A stretch of DNA of 64,000 nt from Nevskiaceae bacterium (GTDB taxonomy: Bacteria; Pseudomonadota; Gammaproteobacteria; Nevskiales; Nevskiaceae): the NCBI GenBank assembly GCA_004298465.1, contig SCRT01000004.1:124001-188000 (forward strand). Direction: 5' to 3'. The notes beneath the pieces are model-generated. The model was not told the DNA's origin and searched no databases. It saw only the letters and a program-made list of their open reading frames with translations. Each line of letters begins with the position of its first letter. The first letter of the stretch is position 1. Positions 15,481 to 24,375 of the stretch are shown here, piece by piece. A program made the translations under genes and the position numbers.

Positions 15481-15906
15481 TCAACGGCGGCGTCGGCCAG
15501 CGAGCAGGGCGTCCGCGCTCAACGGGCCGCCCCCCGCTGCCGACAGGTACAGGAACATGAAGCAGAACAGGATGGCGGAGTCGCCGCCATTCAGGACCGG
15601 CCAAAACGAGGTTCGAGCATGCACCATGAAATAGGCGAAAGCCATCTGCCCGGACAGCAGGAATGCGATCGGCCGCGTGCGCAGCCCGATGAGGAGCAGC
15701 AGGCCGCCAAAGAATTCCAGGATACCGGCGAGGCCGGGGGCGAGCGTCGCCAGTTGCGCGGCGTCGATGAGGTGAAGATGCGCTCCGCCGGGCAGGCCGA
15801 ACAGCTTTTTCGCGCCATGCAGCAGGTACAGGTAGGCTGCGACGATGCGCATGACGCTGAGCAGCATCGGCGCCGTTCCGTTCCACCACGATGCAAGACC
15901 TTTCAC
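15481..15906 (-). CDS. DoxX family membrane protein
   Basis: A 141-residue inner-membrane protein with four predicted hydrophobic segments (SVMRIVAAYLYLLHG, LAGILEFFGGLLLLIGL, PIAFLLSGQMAFAYFMV, SAILFCFMFLYLSAA) and the DoxX-like pattern R-x-x-x-x-x-LH-G...GxxE. Family members are linked to quinone or redox functions, but the role is generally unknown. GTG 15906 is preferred as start because AAGG precedes it by 7 bases; an in-frame ATG at 15981 has no such site. Convergent with the GntR gene and divergent from surE. Confidence 0.82.
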   Translation of the reverse strand: MKGLASWWNGTAPMLLSVMRIVAAYLYLLHGAKKLFGLPGGAHLHLIDAAQLATLAPGLAGILEFFGGLLLLIGLRTRPIAFLLSGQMAFAYFMVHARTSFWPVLNGGDSAILFCFMFLYLSAAGGGPLSADALLAGRRRR

Positions 15907-15992
15907 CGTTCCACCTTCGACTGTCGTGGTCGGACCACGTTGCGTATTGCGACGTGCAGCGTAGTTGATTCCGGTCCGCACGGGAGTCCGTC

Positions 15993-16784
15993 ATGAAGCT
16001 GGATGGCCAGCGGGTGTTGATCACCAACGATGACGGGATTCATGCGCCTGGCATCCGGCTGCTCGAAAAACTGGTCCGCCGCCATACCGACGATGTGTGG
16101 GTGGTGGCGCCGGGCGAAGAGCATTCCGGTGCGTCGCATGCCATTTCCATGCACGACCCGGTCAGGGTGCGCAAGATCGATGCCCACCATTTCGCGATCC
16201 ACGGCACGCCGACGGATTGCGCCCTCATGGGCATTTACGAACTGATGCCGGAGCCGCCGACGCTGCTGCTGTCCGGCATCAACTGGGGGGAAAACCTGGC
16301 GGAAGACCTGTTGTATTCCGGCACCGCCGCCACGGCGATGGAAGGCGCGCTGCTTGGCATTCCCTCCGTCGCCTTTAGCCAGGTGCACACTTACGACGAG
16401 GTCCACTGGGAGACGGCCGAAGCGTTCCTGCCGCGCGTGCTGGAGCGCGTGCTGGCCGCTGGCATCGAGCCGGGCACTTTCGTGAACGTGAATTTCCCGC
16501 CGCTGGCGCCGAATGCAGTGACCGGCATCCGGGTGACGGACCAGGGCCGGCGCGCGGCAGGGTCGTTCCGTCCCGAGCGCCGTGTCGACGCCCGCACCCG
16601 GCCGTATTGGTGGATCAAGATCACCTATCTCGACCGCGACCAGCGCCAGGCGGGCACGGACGCGCGGGTAAACACCGACCTGCGGGCGATTGCCGAAGGG
16701 GCGGTGTCGGTAACGCCAGTGCAGCTGGATCTGACAGCGCGCAACCTGAAACAGCGCTTTGCGGATGCGCTGAAGGTGGAATAG
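15993..16784 (+). CDS. surE: 5'-nucleotidase SurE
   Basis: A 263-residue SurE, a metal-dependent phosphatase acting on nucleoside monophosphates. The N-terminal VLITNDDGIHAPGIRLL carries the Asp-Asp metal ligands (about 13-14), VVAPGEEHSGASHAIS has the Ser of the active site, and LLLSGINWGENLAEDLLYSGTAATAMEG carries the Asn ligand and the glycine-rich loop. GGGAG lies 6 bases before ATG 15993. In many gammaproteobacteria surE sits next to pcm, nlpD and rpoS; here it is isolated between accessory genes, so it may be a second, mobile copy. A GTGGGG/CCCCAC hairpin without a T-run follows at 16799-16816. Confidence 0.92.
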   Translation: MKLDGQRVLITNDDGIHAPGIRLLEKLVRRHTDDVWVVAPGEEHSGASHAISMHDPVRVRKIDAHHFAIHGTPTDCALMGIYELMPEPPTLLLSGINWGENLAEDLLYSGTAATAMEGALLGIPSVAFSQVHTYDEVHWETAEAFLPRVLERVLAAGIEPGTFVNVNFPPLAPNAVTGIRVTDQGRRAAGSFRPERRVDARTRPYWWIKITYLDRDQRQAGTDARVNTDLRAIAEGAVSVTPVQLDLTARNLKQRFADALKVE

Positions 16785-16821
16785 GCGCTCGGCGTTCCGT
16801 GGGGGCGCGTCCCCACCTGGG

Positions 16822-17388
16822 TCATGCCCGCAGGGGCTGCAATGCCCGGCACCAGCGCAGCAGCTCGTCCAGTAAGCCCTGCGCGGCGGTGTCGAGCGCG
16901 GCGTCGGGCGTGAAGCGCCCCTGGCCGTCGATGCGGCTGCCAGCGTGTTGCACGGCAACGCTTTCCGGAATCGGCATCATCTTCAGCATCGTGACCTGCA
17001 GGATCGCCTGCTGCACGGCGCGTACGCCGCCCGCACCGCCGCCGTAGCTGACGAAGGCACACGGCTTGTAGTTCCACTCCCGGTAGAGAAAGTCCAGCGC
17101 GTTGACCAGCGACGGCGGCGGGCTGTGGTTGTACTCGGGTGTGACGAAGGTGTAGGCATCGGCGCGGGCGACGCTTTGCGCCCAGCGCTGCGTGTAAGGG
17201 TGCTCATATTGCTGCAGGCGCGGATGACGGGGTTCGTCGAAGACCGGCAGCCGAAAGTCGGCGAGATCGACGCACTCGGCATCGAAGCCGCCGTGGCTTG
17301 TGGCGCGGTCCAGGAACCAGCGGGCGACGGCGGGGCCGATACGGCCGGGGCGGGTGCTGCAGATGATGATCTGGAGTTTCGGGTTCAT
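16822..17388 (-). CDS. NADPH-dependent FMN reductase family protein
   Basis: A 188-residue flavodoxin-like protein. Seen: the FMN phosphate loop IIICSTRPGRIGPAVA (7-22), FVTPEYNHSPPPSLVNALDFL (near 90-110), the family signature PEYN plus loop, and SYGGGAGGVRAVQQ. Proteins of this family reduce FMN, quinones or azo compounds with NAD(P)H. No partner monooxygenase is adjacent, although a flavin monooxygenase lies about 7 kb away. It is convergent with surE and 39 bases upstream of it is the AraC regulator stop. Start ATG 17388 has only a weak ribosome site. Confidence 0.87.
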   Translation of the reverse strand: MNPKLQIIICSTRPGRIGPAVARWFLDRATSHGGFDAECVDLADFRLPVFDEPRHPRLQQYEHPYTQRWAQSVARADAYTFVTPEYNHSPPPSLVNALDFLYREWNYKPCAFVSYGGGAGGVRAVQQAILQVTMLKMMPIPESVAVQHAGSRIDGQGRFTPDAALDTAAQGLLDELLRWCRALQPLRA

Positions 17389-17427
17389 GACGTCGATCGA
17401 GAGGTGCCGGATGGCCGGCGGGAGTCG

Positions 17428-18444
17428 TCAGGGTCTGTGCGCGGTGCGGTATTCCCCCGGCGCCTGGTCGAACCAGCGGCGGAAGGCGCGGGCGAAGGAT
17501 GGCGCGTCCGTGTAGCCGGTCTGCAAGGCCACGACGTCGAGCTTCATGTCTGTCTGCGTCAAGAGGTGTGCAGATAGTTGTTTGCGCTCTTCATCGATCA
17601 AGCTGCGGTAGGTTGCACCTTCTTCCTCCAGTTTGCGCCGGAGCGTGCGGGGCGCCAGCGCGAGCTGCTTCGCCACATCCTCGAAAGAGGCGATCAACCC
17701 CAGGGGTCCGAGAACGGCCTGCCGCACCTGCCCAGTGATGCCAGTGTTTTGTCGGCGCGCCAGTTGTGACCGACATTGATTGTCGAGAAAGCCGGCCAAT
17801 TGCGCGTCGTACATTGGCAGCGGGATTTCCACGTCCTGGCGACGCATGACAATGGCATTGCGCGGGCTGCCGAAGATCGGCGCAAGCCCGCACAATGCCC
17901 GGATACGTTCAGCATGGCCTGGCGCGGCTCCGGTGTATTCGAGCCGCAGGACGTCGACTCCCGAAAGGCCCAATTCGCGCACCAGGTTGATCGCCGTGGC
18001 CGTGTCGCGCTGCAGGAGGAAGGTGCGGAGGGACGGCGGAATCGGAGTGGGGTCCGCGACCAGGGCGAATTCTCGTTCGTCGATCGCAATCGCGAACCGG
18101 CAGTAGGCGGTGCTGAGGGGCAGATAGCGCAGCGCGCACTGAAAGGCTTCGCGCAGATTCTGGCTGATGCGCACGGCGAACCCCCAGATGCCGAATGTGG
18201 CGACCTTGTACTGAAGGCCGAGCTCGAACCCCAGTGCGGGTATTTCCGGGAGTGTCCGCATGAGGTTCTCGATCAGGCGGATTTCCTGGTCACGGGTGAT
18301 GAATTCGTTGGGATCGCGCAGCCGGGTTTCCGTAATCCTGGTGCCGCGCAGGCAGGTTGCCGCACTGACGCCATGCTGGGCAGCAAAATTGACGATCACC
18401 TGGCTGATGACGACCGGATGCAGGGTCGCTGGTTGCACGCGCAT
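17428..18444 (-). CDS. AraC family transcriptional regulator
   Basis: A 338-residue regulator with an arabinose-binding-like N-terminal region (about 1-200) and a C-terminal HTH_18 domain (about 235-335). Seen: SFEDVAKQLALAPRTLRRKLEEEG (first helix-turn-helix) and VVALQTGYTDAPSFARAFRRW (second), ending in FDQAPGEYR. GGAGAAGAC precedes ATG 18444. It is divergent from the histidine-box desaturase at 18588, which is therefore its likely target. The same organisation is repeated at 38012-40080 with another AraC regulator and a sterol-desaturase-type gene. Confidence 0.9.
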   Translation of the reverse strand: MRVQPATLHPVVISQVIVNFAAQHGVSAATCLRGTRITETRLRDPNEFITRDQEIRLIENLMRTLPEIPALGFELGLQYKVATFGIWGFAVRISQNLREAFQCALRYLPLSTAYCRFAIAIDEREFALVADPTPIPPSLRTFLLQRDTATAINLVRELGLSGVDVLRLEYTGAAPGHAERIRALCGLAPIFGSPRNAIVMRRQDVEIPLPMYDAQLAGFLDNQCRSQLARRQNTGITGQVRQAVLGPLGLIASFEDVAKQLALAPRTLRRKLEEEGATYRSLIDEERKQLSAHLLTQTDMKLDVVALQTGYTDAPSFARAFRRWFDQAPGEYRTAHRP

Positions 18445-18587
18445 GTCTTCTCCTGTGCCCGCCCATGGTGTCGAATGGCCTGCTCCCTGGCCTGAAATGC
18501 TTGGGTCGCGGCCGCTAATATCATCGCGTCGGGCGTCGATTCTAGTTATACATGGCATATTCGAGACGAGACTATACGGAGGCGGCC

Positions 18588-19496
18588 ATGGAACAGGATC
18601 TTGCAGATCTGAACAAGCAGGCGGTTGCGGCGGCACGCGACTACATGGGTGCCGTGGCGTGGCCGACGGCTGTTTTCGCTCTCCTGACGGTGGCGCTCTA
18701 CGTCGTGAATGCCGGACTGTATGCGGCCGGATGGATGCCACTGCTGCCGGCGGTGCTGATATGCGGGGCGTTGACGTTCTTTTCGTATACGCCGCTGCAT
18801 GAAGCGGTCCACGACAACATCAATGGCAGGAACGAGAAGCTGAAGTGGCTCAATGACCTGTGCGGCTATATCGTCGCGCCACTGATCTGGGTGTCCTATT
18901 CCTCCCATCGGACCGAGCATTTCACCCATCACCGGTTTACCAACCAGGGCGACAAGGACCCTGATTTCATGCTGTCGTCGGTGCGCAACGGGCTTCACGC
19001 CTTCGTTGTCTACAGCGTGAAGTTCCTGTGGGTGCAGAACACCTTCTATGTAAAGGGCGGTGCGTGGGCCAAGGCTTCGATGCGTGAGCGCGCGACCTAT
19101 GTCGCCGAGATCGTTTTTGCGATCGGCTGGCGCGTCGCGTTTTTCGCCTGGCTGCCGAGCTGGGAAACCGGGGTCTTTCTGCTGGCCGGGTTTTTCCTGG
19201 GGGCGTTGTTCACGGTCTACTGGTTTGCCTACCGGCCGCACTATCCCTACGACAATCCGGCGCGTTACCGCAACACCAGCAGCCTCGTCATGCCGTGGTG
19301 GATGAAACCGGTGGAGTGGTTCTGGCTGGGCCAGAACATCCATTCCATCCACCACCTGTTCCCGCGTGTGCCGTTCTACCGCTATCACGTCCTTCACCGT
19401 CGGATCGAGCCGATCATGCGCGCGCATGGAACGCCGATCGTCGGCATCTTCAGTCGCAAGCCGATTCCCGCCGCACCGAGCCGGGACATGACCTGA
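18588..19496 (+). CDS. Fatty-acid desaturase/carotene hydroxylase-like membrane protein
   Basis: A 302-residue integral membrane di-iron enzyme. Seen: three histidine boxes, HEAVH (about 80), HRTEHFTHHRF (about 116) and HSIHHLFPRVPFYRYH (near 260), and hydrophobic segments at about 25-65 and 165-205. This pattern belongs to the fatty-acid desaturase superfamily, which introduces double bonds or hydroxyl groups using O2 and an electron donor. The spacing and HHLFPRVPFYRYH resemble beta-carotene hydroxylase-type members, but no carotenoid genes are nearby. ATG 18588 with GGAGG 7 bases before it is preferred over ATG 18552. Probably controlled by the divergent AraC regulator. Confidence 0.85.
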   Translation: MEQDLADLNKQAVAAARDYMGAVAWPTAVFALLTVALYVVNAGLYAAGWMPLLPAVLICGALTFFSYTPLHEAVHDNINGRNEKLKWLNDLCGYIVAPLIWVSYSSHRTEHFTHHRFTNQGDKDPDFMLSSVRNGLHAFVVYSVKFLWVQNTFYVKGGAWAKASMRERATYVAEIVFAIGWRVAFFAWLPSWETGVFLLAGFFLGALFTVYWFAYRPHYPYDNPARYRNTSSLVMPWWMKPVEWFWLGQNIHSIHHLFPRVPFYRYHVLHRRIEPIMRAHGTPIVGIFSRKPIPAAPSRDMT

Positions 19497-19572
19497 CGGG
19501 GTGCGCGGTCCGGCTCGTGATGGATCGGGCCATCGGGCACCGACCGGCGACGCCCGATGGCCCGGCAAGGGT

Positions 19573-20205
19573 TTAGCCCTTGAAGTCCTTCTCGGGGTTG
19601 AAGCCGTCCCAGTTCTCGAACACGTCCATGAAGCCCGGCACGGTCTTTCCGCGTGCCCAGTCGCGTTGCAGTTCGCAATAAAGCTGCGTCTTGCTGATGA
19701 GCTGCGCGCCGGCCTGCTCCACGCGGCGCAGCGCCGCTTCGTGCGCCGCGACGGAAGTGCCGCCAACCGCGTCCGCGACGACGTAGACCTCATAACCTTC
19801 CTTGAGCGCGTCGAGGGCCGGGAAAGCCAGGCAGGCCTCCGTCCACAGCGCGGTCATGATGAGCTTCTTGCGGCCGGTCGCTTCCACGGCGCGCTTGAAT
19901 TCGACGTCTTCCCACGAATTGATGCTGGTGCGGTCGTAAGTCGGGTAGGCAGCCAGCACGTCCATGAGCGGCTGGATCGGCGGCTGGTTCTTGCCGGTGG
20001 CGACGTTCACCGTGGAATGGACGATGGGGAGCTGGTAGTTCATCGCGGCCCTCGCCGTGTGGACGATGTTGAACACCAGCTCCTTCTGGTTCATCGAGCG
20101 GATCGAACTGCCCTGGATCGGCTGGTAGTCGATGACGATGAAGGCTGAGTTTTCAGGTGTCAGCAGATGATCCTTGAGGGGATCGCGGCGGGTTTCACTG
20201 GTCAT
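19573..20205 (-). CDS. Isochorismatase-family cysteine hydrolase (YcaC-like)
   Basis: A 210-residue hydrolase of the isochorismatase fold. Seen: Asp in AFIVIDYQPIQGSS (about 26), the conserved Lys region and the nucleophilic Cys in ALWTEACLAFPALDAL (about 125). The closest named type is YcaC, of unknown physiological substrate. GGAG precedes ATG 20205. On the same strand directly upstream lies the remnant of a pirin gene (20273-20411), so this was probably the second gene of a pirin-hydrolase operon. The deletion that destroyed pirin and the divergent LysR gene also removed the likely promoter, so expression here is uncertain. Confidence 0.87.
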   Translation of the reverse strand: MTSETRRDPLKDHLLTPENSAFIVIDYQPIQGSSIRSMNQKELVFNIVHTARAAMNYQLPIVHSTVNVATGKNQPPIQPLMDVLAAYPTYDRTSINSWEDVEFKRAVEATGRKKLIMTALWTEACLAFPALDALKEGYEVYVVADAVGGTSVAAHEAALRRVEQAGAQLISKTQLYCELQRDWARGKTVPGFMDVFENWDGFNPEKDFKG

Positions 20206-20272
20206 GTATAGCTCCGGTTGAGTGCGGCTGGGCCGTGGAAAGTGCGGCCCGGCAGTGCGGGCCGCGATGGGT

Positions 20273-20411
20273 TCAGGCGGGGGCGGAAACGGTGGCGGTT
20301 TCGCGTGGCGGGATGCGGGCGAAGCGCCCGGCGTTGAATGCGTCGATGGCGTCCGAGATTTCCTTGTCGCTGTTCATCACGAACGGCCCGTAGCCGAAGA
20401 TCGGTTCTGCG
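20273..20411 (-). pseudogene. Pirin gene remnant (C-terminal ~45 codons)
   Basis: Read on the minus strand, the frame ending with TGA at 20273-20275 encodes EPIFGYGPFVMNSDKEISDA followed by IDAFNAGRFARIPPRE, which matches the C-terminal end of pirin proteins (GEPI..YGPFVMN...I..A..DF..G.F). Pirins are about 280 residues, so more than 80 percent is missing. Homology stops near 20411, exactly where LysR homology begins on the other strand. No start codon or promoter remains. Seen directly: the frame and the abrupt switch; inferred: a single deletion. Confidence 0.72.
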
Positions 20412-21177
20412 TTTGATCCAGAGCTCCACGCGCCGCTTCTCGGTCACGGAGATCGGCCACATCTACTACGCGCATTGCCGGGCGATGCTGGTGGAAGCCG
20501 AAGGGGCACAAGCGGCGGTTGAGCAGACTCGTGCCGAACCCTGTGGGACAGTGCGCCTGAGCTGTCCCGTTGCCCTGCTGCACACCCGGGTAGCCGCGAT
20601 GCTGGTGGTGTTCATGGCCGCGTATCCCCGGGTGGATGTGCAGCTGGAGGCCACCAACCGGCGCGTCGACGTCATCGCCGAGGGTTTCGACATCGCGATT
20701 CGCGTACGGCCGGCCCCGTTCGAGGACAGCGACCTGCATCTGAAGGTGCTGGCCGAGAGCGGGCAGACGCTGGTCGCCAGTCCGGCATTGCTGGCGCGTA
20801 CGCATGATGTGGCGGTGCCAGCGGATCTGGCCGATCTGCCCAGCCTGGATCTCGATTTCCCGCGGCCGGAACACGTCTGGACACTGGAGGGGCCGGACGG
20901 CGCCAGCGCCGCGATCCGCCATCATCCGCGCCTGGTTACCGACGACATGATCGCACTGCGCGCCGCAGCGGTCGCCGGTATCGGCGTGCTGCAATTGCCA
21001 CGGCTGATGCTCTGCGAAGAGGTGCGCGACGGGCACCTGGTCCGGTTGTTGCCGGATTGGGCGCCGCGGTCTCAGACGGTCCATGCCGTATATCCGTCAC
21101 AGCGTGGGCTGCTGCCGTCGGTACGGGCGCTGCTCGATGAACTCGGTCAGCGGTTTGCAGAGATTGCCCCCGGGTAA
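20410..21177 (+). pseudogene. LysR family regulator, 5'-truncated (DNA-binding domain lost)
   Basis: From codon 20410 the frame encodes RLIQSSTRRFSVTEIGHIYY, which aligns with residues of about 58 onward of LysR regulators (end of the winged helix), then a complete effector-binding domain (VRLSCPVALLHTRVAAMLVVF to about 21165, stop 21177). The helix-turn-helix is missing. An ATG exists at 20338, but the residues it adds are antisense to the pirin remnant and look random. The product, if made, could not bind DNA. The original gene would have been divergent from pirin and the hydrolase at 19573-20205, a common arrangement. Confidence 0.78.
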
Positions 21178-21252
21178 ATCCGTCGATTGGAGGCCGGAAA
21201 CCGTGGCTCGCATCAGGCTATGATCGTGACATGACAGGATCTGTGCACTCCT

Positions 21253-21939
21253 ATGGATACTGACCCCACTCCGGAATCCGAACGCGAAGAGAGCGCCCGC
21301 GTCGTGACGCTGCTGGGGCGGTTGCGCGCGGAGGGTTCGCTGGTGGCGCTGGTACGGGGTGGCATGTCCATGGCGCTGCGGCTGGATGCGGCAAACGGCG
21401 TCTGGTGGATCGAGGAACCCAATTCGAAGTGGGCACCGCGGCGAGGCCAGATCGTCGGTATGAGCTTCCAGCTCGACGGCACGGTGGCGCGCTGCGCCGC
21501 GGTGTTCCAGGACATCGAATGGGTCGACGGCCAGCGTGCATGGCGGCTGGCGCTGCCTACCCACATCCTCTATCCGAAGCATCGCGGGGCGTATCGCGCC
21601 GTGGTGTTGTCGGAGGACGTGATCCCGGTTGAATTCCACAACGCCGAGGGCGAGACGTTTGCGGGTTCGTTGTACGACCTGTCGTTCACCGGCCTGGGGG
21701 CCGTGGTGCCGGTCGAGGCCGTGCCGAAGCCCGGAATGCAGGACGTGACGATCGGTTTCGAGCGGCCGCTGACGCTGCCAGTCGAGGTGCTCAACGCCTG
21801 GCCGGAGGACGAAGACCCGGAACGGGTGCGGATCGGCGGGCGTTTCGTGGGGCTGCGACCGGGCGTACAGGACCGGGTGGATCGGGAAGTGGCCGCCCTG
21901 CAGCGCCGCTGGTTGCGTACGCGCGTGCGCCGGGCCTGA
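21253..21939 (+). CDS. PilZ-domain protein (YcgR-like cyclic-di-GMP effector)
   Basis: A 228-residue cytoplasmic protein with an N-terminal YcgR-like beta domain (about 15-105: LVALVRGGMSMALRLD, FQLDGTVARCAAVFQD) and a C-terminal PilZ domain. PilZ motifs seen: HRGAYRAVVL with RxxxR (about 111-115) and YDLSFTGLGAVV with DxSxxG. YcgR proteins bind cyclic di-GMP and slow the flagellar motor; no flagellar gene is in this window. The C-terminal tail is basic (RRWLRTRVRRA). It is transcribed alone, 75 bases after the LysR remnant. Confidence 0.83.
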   Translation: MDTDPTPESEREESARVVTLLGRLRAEGSLVALVRGGMSMALRLDAANGVWWIEEPNSKWAPRRGQIVGMSFQLDGTVARCAAVFQDIEWVDGQRAWRLALPTHILYPKHRGAYRAVVLSEDVIPVEFHNAEGETFAGSLYDLSFTGLGAVVPVEAVPKPGMQDVTIGFERPLTLPVEVLNAWPEDEDPERVRIGGRFVGLRPGVQDRVDREVAALQRRWLRTRVRRA

Positions 21940-21978
21940 TCTGCGGGACGTGAGCTGCGCCGGGCGGAACCGATGCGT

Positions 21979-22668
21979 TCAGCCGGCCTCGGCCAGCCGG
22001 CGCATTTCAGCGATCGTGCTGCGGTAGTTGTCGGACTTGAAGATCGCCGACCCGGCCACGAAGGTGTCGGCACCCGCGGCCGCGATCGCGGCGACGTTGT
22101 CGAGCTTCACGCCACCGTCGATTTCCAGGCGGATGGCGTGCCCTGCCTGCGTCGCCATGTGGCGGTCGATGATCGCGCGCGCCGCACCGAGCTTCGCCAG
22201 CGCGGAGGGAATGAAGCTTTGCCCGCCGAAGCCGGGGTTGACGGACATCAGCAGCACAATGTCGACCTTGTCGAGCACGTAGGTGAGACAGTCCAGCGGC
22301 GTGGCGGGGTTGAACACCAGGCCGGCCTTGCAGCCAGCATCGTGGATCGCCTGTAGCGAGCGGTCGATATGGCGCGTGGCCTCGGGGTGGAAGCTGATGG
22401 AACTGGCGCCGGCCTGTGCGAAGGCCTGCGCCAGAGCATCCACGGGTTCCACCATCAAATGCACGTCGACTGGCGCCGCGACACCGTGCTTGCGCAGCGC
22501 TGAGCAGACCATCGGCCCGATGGTCAGGTTCGGGACATAGTGGTTGTCCATCACGTCGAAATGTACCCAGTCCGCGCCGGCGGCCAGCACGTTGTCGACT
22601 TCCTCGCCGAGCCGTGCGAAGTCGGCGGACAGGATGCTGGGGGCGATGATGCAGGAAGATCTGGGCAT
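21979..22668 (-). CDS. rpe: Ribulose-phosphate 3-epimerase
   Basis: A 229-residue TIM-barrel enzyme interconverting ribulose 5-phosphate and xylulose 5-phosphate in the pentose phosphate pathway. Seen: [17 protein letters not shown] (7-23), [17 protein letters not shown] with the metal-binding His and Asp, [25 protein letters not shown] and [10 protein letters not shown] with the second catalytic Asp. Length is normal. ATG 22668 begins [11 protein letters not shown]; longer upstream starts have no support. The gph and trpE genes that often follow rpe are absent: downstream on this strand comes the pirin/hydrolase region, and trpE is about 21 kb away. Confidence 0.95.
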   Translation of the reverse strand: MPRSSCIIAPSILSADFARLGEEVDNVLAAGADWVHFDVMDNHYVPNLTIGPMVCSALRKHGVAAPVDVHLMVEPVDALAQAFAQAGASSISFHPEATRHIDRSLQAIHDAGCKAGLVFNPATPLDCLTYVLDKVDIVLLMSVNPGFGGQSFIPSALAKLGAARAIIDRHMATQAGHAIRLEIDGGVKLDNVAAIAAAGADTFVAGSAIFKSDNYRSTIAEMRRLAEAG

Positions 22669-22745
22669 GGTGGCGGGGTGTCGAAGGGGCAGGGGATTAT
22701 CCGTGATCGCGGAGATTGCGCAACGCGCATCCAGCACGGATGGCC

Positions 22746-24356
22746 TTACAACATTTCCAGCACTTCCTGCGCGGCGCGTTCTCCTGCGCTGACGGCGCCA
22801 TCCATGTATCCGCTCCAGCGTGTTGCTGTCTCCGTTCCAGCCCAGTGCAGGCGGCCGATGGGAGCCGCCAGCGCCGATGTATAGCCGGTGATGACGCCGG
22901 GGCCGGGCACGCCGACCGGCCCCCCGCCGCTGAAGTCTTCACCCTGCCAGTTCGATTCGAGGTAGGCCAGCGGATTCGCCGCCTGGCTACCGAAATACGC
23001 AGTGAATGCCTGGGTCACGTTGGCCTTGCGTTCGGCGTGCGTCATGAGGCAGGCATCGCGCGCGTCCTGTCCGTCGATGAAGCCCATGAGAACGCCGGGG
23101 GCGCCGTCTTCCGGTGGCGTATTGTCGAACGTCACCTTCGGCAGGAAGGCGTCACTGGTGACCTGTCCGTTCAGCCCGCTGGCACGCCAGAATGGTGTTT
23201 CGTAGACGCAGTGGACTTTCCAGATCGACCCCATCGGGTAATGCTGCATGAGCTGCAGGCGCGCCTGCATGAGGCCGGCCAGCGTATTTGCGGGATCGTC
23301 GGGCTGTGCGTCATTGCCGTGCAAGGGCGTGTAGTGGATGCGTCCGGCCGGCCATGGCGACATCGCCACCACCACACGCTGCGCGGTGTAGCTGAACCCG
23401 CTGCCCGACACCACGATGTAGCCGGCGGTCTGATCCACCTGCGTGACCGGGGCATTGAACGCGATGCGATCCGCAAGGGTGTTCGCCATGGCAATGGCGA
23501 TGGCCTGCGAGCCGCCGACGATGCGCGTCTGCTGCGCGCCGCCTTGCGTGTCGATGAGCTGGTTGATGTCGCCCGCCGCGCCGGCGATGTAGAACAGAAG
23601 ATAAAGCAGCGAAATGTCCCGTGGTTCCGCCGAGAAGATCGCGATGATCGCAAGCTGTAGCAAGGTCTTCGTGCCGGCTGTATAGGGCAGGTGCTGGTCG
23701 GCACCGATGCCGATGGCGTTGTCCATCCAGTCCTGCACCGTCATGGCGTCCCATTTCGCGGCGCTGGGGGCCGCCCACGGCGTGGCTGTGTTCACCGTCG
23801 CGGCCATGTTGTTCAGCTTCGTGATCGCGCCTTGCGCGCCGAGCAGGTCGAGCGGATTGCCGGGCGGGATGCGGCCGGAATACGGCGTGGCCTGGCCGTT
23901 CATGTAGTTCACGGTCTGGCCGGCGTTGAACGCGTCGAAAGTCCCGATGTTCAACTCCTTCACGAGCGCTTGCATGACGAGCTGCTGGGGGCCGATGAAT
24001 TCCGCGCCGCCTTCCACGACCGAGGCGTCATACGGCGCCGGCAGCCGCTGGTTGACGCAGCGACCGCCGACCCGTCCGCGACCTTCCAGGACCCGGACAT
24101 CCACGCCGCTTGCCGCGAGTCTGCGTGCACAGGCCAGGCCGGAGTAGCCGGCGCCGACCACGACCACCTCCGCCTGCTGCGCGCCGCTGGGAGGCAGGGC
24201 GCCGGACGTCTGCCCGCTGCCCGGAATCACGCCCGCGGGGGTGGTGCCGGGTGCGGGCCCATCCGCATTCGCGGTGCAGGCTGACAGCAAGGGTGCGGCG
24301 GCACCGGCCGCGAGGCCCGCCAGAACCATGCGACGGTTCAACGTGTGGATTTTCAT
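22746..24356 (-). CDS. Flavin monoamine oxidase family protein, Tat-exported lipoprotein
   Basis: A 536-residue FAD enzyme. The N-terminus has a twin-arginine motif (NRRMVLAG, 7-14), a hydrophobic stretch and a lipobox LLSAC with Cys27, so it is predicted to be exported folded and lipid-anchored. The FAD-binding [20 protein letters not shown] follows a Pro/Gly linker (about 64-83), with GRVGGRC after it, and the C-terminal [19 protein letters not shown] is the flavin-contact region of amine oxidases. It should oxidise an amine, amino acid or other substrate outside the cytoplasm, releasing hydrogen peroxide. It lies 19 bases downstream of the monooxygenase gene and 77 bases upstream of rpe. 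Confidence 0.87.
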   Translation of the reverse strand: MKIHTLNRRMVLAGLAAGAAAPLLSACTANADGPAPGTTPAGVIPGSGQTSGALPPSGAQQAEVVVVGAGYSGLACARRLAASGVDVRVLEGRGRVGGRCVNQRLPAPYDASVVEGGAEFIGPQQLVMQALVKELNIGTFDAFNAGQTVNYMNGQATPYSGRIPPGNPLDLLGAQGAITKLNNMAATVNTATPWAAPSAAKWDAMTVQDWMDNAIGIGADQHLPYTAGTKTLLQLAIIAIFSAEPRDISLLYLLFYIAGAAGDINQLIDTQGGAQQTRIVGGSQAIAIAMANTLADRIAFNAPVTQVDQTAGYIVVSGSGFSYTAQRVVVAMSPWPAGRIHYTPLHGNDAQPDDPANTLAGLMQARLQLMQHYPMGSIWKVHCVYETPFWRASGLNGQVTSDAFLPKVTFDNTPPEDGAPGVLMGFIDGQDARDACLMTHAERKANVTQAFTAYFGSQAANPLAYLESNWQGEDFSGGGPVGVPGPGVITGYTSALAAPIGRLHWAGTETATRWSGYMDGAVSAGERAAQEVLEML

Positions 24357-24375
24357 TCTTTTCCTCCCGTACGGG

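Noticed and set aside
16799-16816. GTGGGG/CCCCAC hairpin as a terminator after surE
   Set aside because: Only a 6-bp stem and no T-run; kept as a remark under surE, not as a feature.
20338-20409. Start of the LysR gene at ATG 20338
   Set aside because: These codons are complementary to the pirin remnant and add no helix-turn-helix, so the gene is treated as truncated.
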